Below, in pieces: positions 60,795-64,000 of a DNA stretch of 64,000 nt (the first letter of the stretch is position 1; each line of letters begins with the position of its first letter). This DNA is from an uncultured Muribaculaceae bacterium (GTDB taxonomy: Bacteria > Bacteroidota > Bacteroidia > Bacteroidales > Muribaculaceae). The stretch is taken from NCBI GenBank assembly GCA_910579675.1, contig CAJTUF010000017.1:4320-68319 (forward strand), written 5' to 3'. The notes beneath the pieces are model-generated. The model made no database searches. It worked only from the letters and a program-made list of their open reading frames with translations, and had not been told where the DNA came from. The translations under genes were made by a program, and so were the position numbers.

Positions 60795-63180
60795 TGACGG
60801 ATATCAATTGATGGTTGATCATTACATTAATAGAAGTGGCCAAAACGCCATCGAGGAGGGAGAGCGACCAAAATCGCCTGTCGGAAGCAAGGAAATTGGT
60901 GGGTGCTATCCAATCGGAGAGCTGAGGGGCGGGCTTGGCATCTTCCCGCGAGGCAAGCAGCATCCATAAAAAGCTGAAATACAGCTCTACCGCATCAGAG
61001 GAATTATCGAGGGTGGCTATTGCCATCTTGTTCAATAAGAGTCGCGACTCCTGTGAGAAGCCTGACAATTTGGAGTTTATGACCGAAAGTGTACAGGCAA
61101 ATGCCACAGGGGCGCAACCGTGTGATGCGATGCTCCCATCGGCTATGCTTTCAGAGAGGAGCGATATTATCTTGGAGATCTCCTGCACGGGCAGGGGGAT
61201 GAAGCCATTGGTGTAAAGATATATCAATCCCCACCCTATGCCCGACAGGCCATCGGCGAAACTTGGATTGCAGCCGTCAAGGCTTTCAAGCGACCTGCTG
61301 AGAAACCGGTCGGCTGCCGACAAGGCTCGCTGGTCGGCTGAATATCTTGAATAATGAAACAACCATATGGCCCGGCTCATGCTTCCGGTGAAAAGTCCCG
61401 GGCCATCGCACGGCTCCGACATCAAGACGGATGCTATTTCAGGCAAGCGGTCGAGGATGCCCGAATAGACAGACCTGTTGAGGCTGCTGAGGGTGAGGTT
61501 TAGAGTGAGGACTTCGTTGAAATCTCTGGCAGAGAGTGTCTTTGCGGTCGCAATGGCCGAAGGGTCGGATGCAAGATATTTCCTGACATCGGCATAAGCG
61601 GTCATAAATAATTCACGGTCGTTGATACATGCAGCCGCGAGAGCTTGGCACCGCTCCCTGAGCGGCAACAGCAGCTCCGATATGAGCAGTGAGTTGTGGA
61701 CCATGCAATAGGGAGCAAACGCATATGGCATATTATCGCGGTATATATGGCCGAGCACAACACGTTTAAGCAACACACATTCGCCACCCTCGAGCCATGT
61801 CTTAAGCGACAGCATCTGCTCGTCGCAGCCATATTGTACAAGACCGCGCAAGCCTCCTATCCGCTTCCAATACGAGACCCCTGCAGCATAACCGGCCCCT
61901 AATACCGCAGGGATGGTTTCGGTGTCGGAGTCCGGATGGTGCTCCTCGTTGATCCATTTTATGCCGGGAATGAGCCCTTTGCGAAACGATAGGCGGGCAC
62001 CGAAAGTGGGAAATGATGAGGGGTCAGACACAACTTTGGCGTCCTCCACCTTAAGAGGCTTATTCTGACAGCAGAGTATGCGGCGGTCGTTTTGGCTGAG
62101 GAGTCGCGGAATCTCCGTGACCCACAGGTCGTCGTAGGCCCGCATGTGGGCGTCGAGCAGCAGGAAGTAGGGGGTGGTGCATAGCGACACTCCTTTGTCG
62201 CGCGATGCTGCCACGCCAAGCCGCTCGCTGTTGAGGATATAGGTCACGCCGCCGATCTGCGACAGCTCATCGAGATAGGGGTAGGAGTCGTAGGAGCAGT
62301 CATTGATCACCATCACTTCCACCCGTCCTTTCCCGCCGTGGTCGAGAAACGACCTTACGGTGCGACCCACTTCCTCCCCTTCGTTGAGAAACGGTATGAT
62401 AAGGGTAAGGCTGTGGGGGCTCTCCGGGAGCTGAGGGTCGGTGTAGCCGGGATTTGCCTCTGCTACCAACCGGCGGGTGAGGCTCCGGCGGATGCGGTCG
62501 GAGGCCTCCATCATCTCGTCGTAGTGGAGCGATGTCACCTGTCCCTGACTGTGGCGGTAGAGCAGGAGGGTGTCGGGCAGACAGTGAACCACGCCGCCGC
62601 TACCGATCAGCGATGCCCAGAATGCGTAGTCCTCGGCCCACTCGAAGGCGGGGTCATAGCTCAGGGAGCGGCTCTCTATCGCAGAGCGCCGGATCATGGT
62701 GGAGGGGTTGCACACATGGTTTGCCTCACACATCATCCGGGGCGTGATGGTCACCGGTGAGTCGCTATGATTGCCGATGCGACCGGTGGGGCGACCGGTG
62801 GCGTCGATACGGGTTGCGCAGGAGCTTACCGCATCTACACCAGGGTGTGTGTCGAGATATGATACTTGTGTGTGCAGGCGGTGGGGCAGCATGATGTCGT
62901 CCGCGTCCATGCGGGCGATATATTCTCCTCGTGCGTGGGATAGCAGTGTGTTCAGAGATTCGATAAAGCCATGAGGGCGAGAGATGATGCAAAGGCGTGG
63001 GTCGGTATACGACGCGGCAATGGCAGCTGACGAGTCGGTAGAGCCGTCGTCGACAATGAGGAACTCAAAGTCGGCAAAGGTCTGCGTGAGCACACTCTCG
63101 ATACACTCGCGCAGAAATGGCGCGGCATTGTGCATCGACATCGCTACGGTGACTCGTGGAGCTGCTGCCGTAATCATCAT
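60784..63180 (-). CDS. Dual glycosyltransferase (GT2 + GT27-like) fused to LanC-like domain
   Basis: 798 residues in three parts. Residues 8-235 are a GT2 family GT-A domain (SMHNAAPFLRECIESVLTQT, VDDGSTD, DXD as MDADD at 91-95). Residues 257-490 are a second GT-A domain with GT27 (polypeptide GalNAc-transferase) features: PFLNEGEEVGRTVRSFLDH, LDAHM at 342-346 as DxH metal motif, and YGCDEQMLSLKTWLEGGECVLLKRVVLGHIYR. Residues about 595-798 resemble the end of LanC-like proteins (GLFTGSMSRAIWLFHYSRY, FADGLSGIGWGLIYLYTNGF) but show no Cys-His-Gly zinc motif, so lanthionine cyclase chemistry is doubtful. It probably attaches sugars to the precursor. Transcription is coupled to the radical SAM gene by an 11-base overlap. 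Confidence 0.82.
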   Translation of the reverse strand: MMITAAAPRVTVAMSMHNAAPFLRECIESVLTQTFADFEFLIVDDGSTDSSAAIAASYTDPRLCIISRPHGFIESLNTLLSHARGEYIARMDADDIMLPHRLHTQVSYLDTHPGVDAVSSCATRIDATGRPTGRIGNHSDSPVTITPRMMCEANHVCNPSTMIRRSAIESRSLSYDPAFEWAEDYAFWASLIGSGGVVHCLPDTLLLYRHSQGQVTSLHYDEMMEASDRIRRSLTRRLVAEANPGYTDPQLPESPHSLTLIIPFLNEGEEVGRTVRSFLDHGGKGRVEVMVINDCSYDSYPYLDELSQIGGVTYILNSERLGVAASRDKGVSLCTTPYFLLLDAHMRAYDDLWVTEIPRLLSQNDRRILCCQNKPLKVEDAKVVSDPSSFPTFGARLSFRKGLIPGIKWINEEHHPDSDTETIPAVLGAGYAAGVSYWKRIGGLRGLVQYGCDEQMLSLKTWLEGGECVLLKRVVLGHIYRDNMPYAFAPYCMVHNSLLISELLLPLRERCQALAAACINDRELFMTAYADVRKYLASDPSAIATAKTLSARDFNEVLTLNLTLSSLNRSVYSGILDRLPEIASVLMSEPCDGPGLFTGSMSRAIWLFHYSRYSADQRALSAADRFLSRSLESLDGCNPSFADGLSGIGWGLIYLYTNGFIPLPVQEISKIISLLSESIADGSIASHGCAPVAFACTLSVINSKLSGFSQESRLLLNKMAIATLDNSSDAVELYFSFLWMLLASREDAKPAPQLSDWIAPTNFLASDRRFWSLSLLDGVLATSINVMINHQLISVNEQ

Positions 63181-63210
63181 TTAAATTATAATCAGAAGAA
63201 AAAGTGGGAT

Positions 63211-63591
63211 TCAGAGACCATATGAGCCGGAGAAAGAAGCTCCGGAGCTCAGGGTGATGGTGACATGGAAGTTGCTGTAAACGCCTACATATATGCCTGA
63301 GCCGAGAGAGATGGCAGGCACTTCGGCACTGAATGTTATGGCATCAGTGGCCGCGTCGGTAACAACGATGGCTGCTGTGGCATCGTCGGAGGCGAGTGAG
63401 GGCGCAGAAAGAACGCCGTCGGTGTAATCGGCTTCGATCACAAACGGATTGCGCGGAGGCATACGCACCTTGCCTTTATCATCTGTTCTATGGTAATCAG
63501 ATTCAAGAGGCAATCCCTCTGCCAACAATGTGAAGTGTATGCCCGCTGTTACGGACATAAGCAGTAGGATTAATGATCTTATAATGGTCAT
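63211..63591 (-). CDS. Small secreted protein, first gene of the peptide operon (DUF3244-like)
   Basis: 126 residues from the ATG at 63591; the more upstream TTG at 63630 lies inside the -7 box. A signal peptide (IIRSLILLLMSVTAGIHF) is followed by a beta-rich region with RNPFVIEADYTDGVLS and a final GIYVGVYSNFHVTITLSSG, similar to the small secreted DUF3244 proteins of Bacteroides and Prevotella. It lies 30 bases upstream of the glycosyltransferase gene. It might be an accessory, immunity or structural protein. It has no Cys and no GG leader, so it is not a second precursor. Confidence 0.65.
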   Translation of the reverse strand: MTIIRSLILLLMSVTAGIHFTLLAEGLPLESDYHRTDDKGKVRMPPRNPFVIEADYTDGVLSAPSLASDDATAAIVVTDAATDAITFSAEVPAISLGSGIYVGVYSNFHVTITLSSGASFSGSYGL

Positions 63592-63627
63592 GGTAGGATG
63601 TTGTTTTTGCGGTTGAAAAGTTTGCAG

Positions 63628-63658
63628 CAAAATTAATTCGTTGTTTTTAATCTGTCAA
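63628..63658 (-). promoter_or_regulatory. Promoter of operon A (peptide biosynthesis)
   Basis: On the minus strand TTG at 63658-63656, 20 bases, then taattttg at 63635-63628, 36 bases before the ATG at 63591. It matches the Bacteroidetes -33/-7 spacing well. Confidence 0.75.
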
Positions 63659-63711
63659 GAAGTTTTTTGCTGCATTTTGTTGCGCCGCATCTGCAACATT
63701 CATAAGATCAG

Positions 63712-63999
63712 TCAATTGGTTGAAGGTATTGGCAGGAGCCCCAGCGAAGATAATTTTGATGTAAGTCGACTTTTGCGCGACCGAAGCGATGAAGACTTCA
63801 CATTCATGACAATTTCGATCATACTGCCCGGAAGCCCCAGCGACAACAATCGCAATAGTTTCAGATCATCGGTCGATATTTTTGCACCCCTACATCTTGT
63901 AATGAAATTGTCGTATTCCGCATTCAGAAAGGGGTCGATTATTCCCGGGAGCGATCCCTCGCAAAAGATTCTAAGATCGTGCTGAATCTGCTTCTTTCG
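63712..63999 (-). CDS. C-terminal end of an HTH transcriptional regulator (partial)
   Basis: An open minus-strand frame enters at the right edge and stops at 63712, giving 95 residues without a start. The segment LKLLRLLSLGLPGSMIEIVMNVKSSSLRSRKSRLTSKL has the length and pattern of the LuxR-like HTH found at the end of Bacteroidetes TPR or sensor-type regulators, with an upstream helical part (KKQIQHDLRIFCEGSLPG). The gene continues beyond the window. It is immediately upstream of operon A in the same direction and may regulate it. The plus-strand frame over the same DNA (63641-63985) has no such features. Confidence 0.6.
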   Translation of the reverse strand, partial: RKKQIQHDLRIFCEGSLPGIIDPFLNAEYDNFITRCRGAKISTDDLKLLRLLSLGLPGSMIEIVMNVKSSSLRSRKSRLTSKLSSLGLLPIPSTN

Positions 64000-64000
64000 G

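Noticed and set aside
63211..63591. Second RiPP precursor
   Set aside because: It has an ordinary signal peptide, no GG cleavage motif and no Cys. It fits a small secreted beta-rich protein better.
63641..63985. 114-codon plus-strand frame at the right edge
   Set aside because: The minus strand of the same DNA encodes an HTH-like C-terminus, which is a better explanation. The plus frame starts next to the operon A promoter and has no motif.

Overview
The window looks like chromosomal DNA of a gut-type Bacteroidales bacterium, most likely Muribaculaceae or a close relative (inference). Support comes from the Bacteroidetes promoter consensus (TAnnTTTG at -7, often TTTG or TTG about 19-20 bases upstream), the paucity of Shine-Dalgarno sites, TonB-dependent receptors, BamD next to an Rpb6-type omega subunit, SPOR, GH29, GH20, GH13 and GH53 enzymes, and moderately GC-rich coding DNA. 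I saw no tRNA, rRNA, CRISPR array or intact insertion sequence.

0-13.9 kb: an acetyltransferase-like gene and nagA; convergently, a small acidic protein gene with aguA-aguB (agmatine to putrescine); a complete L-fucose operon fucI-fucA-fucK-mutarotase-fucP; sodB; a secreted alpha/beta hydrolase; and a cytidylyltransferase-GHMP kinase fusion. 13.9-29 kb: secreted GH13 enzyme, omega subunit and bamD, GH20 hexosaminidase lipoprotein, a TPP-riboswitch-controlled thiamine receptor/PnuT operon, an ECF sigma/membrane-partner/heptad-repeat protein operon, a BASS transporter-Crp-NUDIX operon, and a lone ABC ATPase. 29-36.6 kb: surE, a GEVED-like secreted protein, GH29 fucosidase, a DAACS symporter, EFR1 flavodoxin-ferredoxin, folE and a SPOR protein. 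The fucosidase, hexosaminidase, NagA and fucose operon together suggest scavenging of host mucin-type glycans.

36.2-41 kb is an accessory stretch: a GRKPGTPNK-type small protein, a frameshifted META lipoprotein, a GNAT, two Sel1-repeat paralogues flanking a DMP19/DUF4375 protein and sharing a 46-base identical block, and a 58-codon ORF. 41-50.8 kb holds an inositol-phosphatase-like enzyme, AlaX, an EamA exporter, a TlpA-like protein, a GH53 lipoprotein, a small gene pair containing DUF2442, a MATE pump, and a DUF362-TonB receptor operon.

50.8-63.7 kb is the most interesting part: a probable cluster for a ribosomally made, modified and exported peptide. Minus-strand operon A (its own -33/-7 promoter and a rho-independent terminator) encodes a small secreted protein, a fusion of two glycosyltransferase domains (the second like polypeptide GalNAc-transferases) with a LanC-like C-terminus, a radical SAM/SPASM enzyme, and an 87-residue precursor with a double-glycine leader and an eight-cysteine core. 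Operon B encodes two paralogous outer-membrane beta-barrel proteins and a C39-peptidase ABC exporter. The C-terminal end of an HTH regulator enters from the right edge. I infer a glycosylated, radical-SAM-modified, cysteine-rich RiPP whose leader is cut by the exporter.
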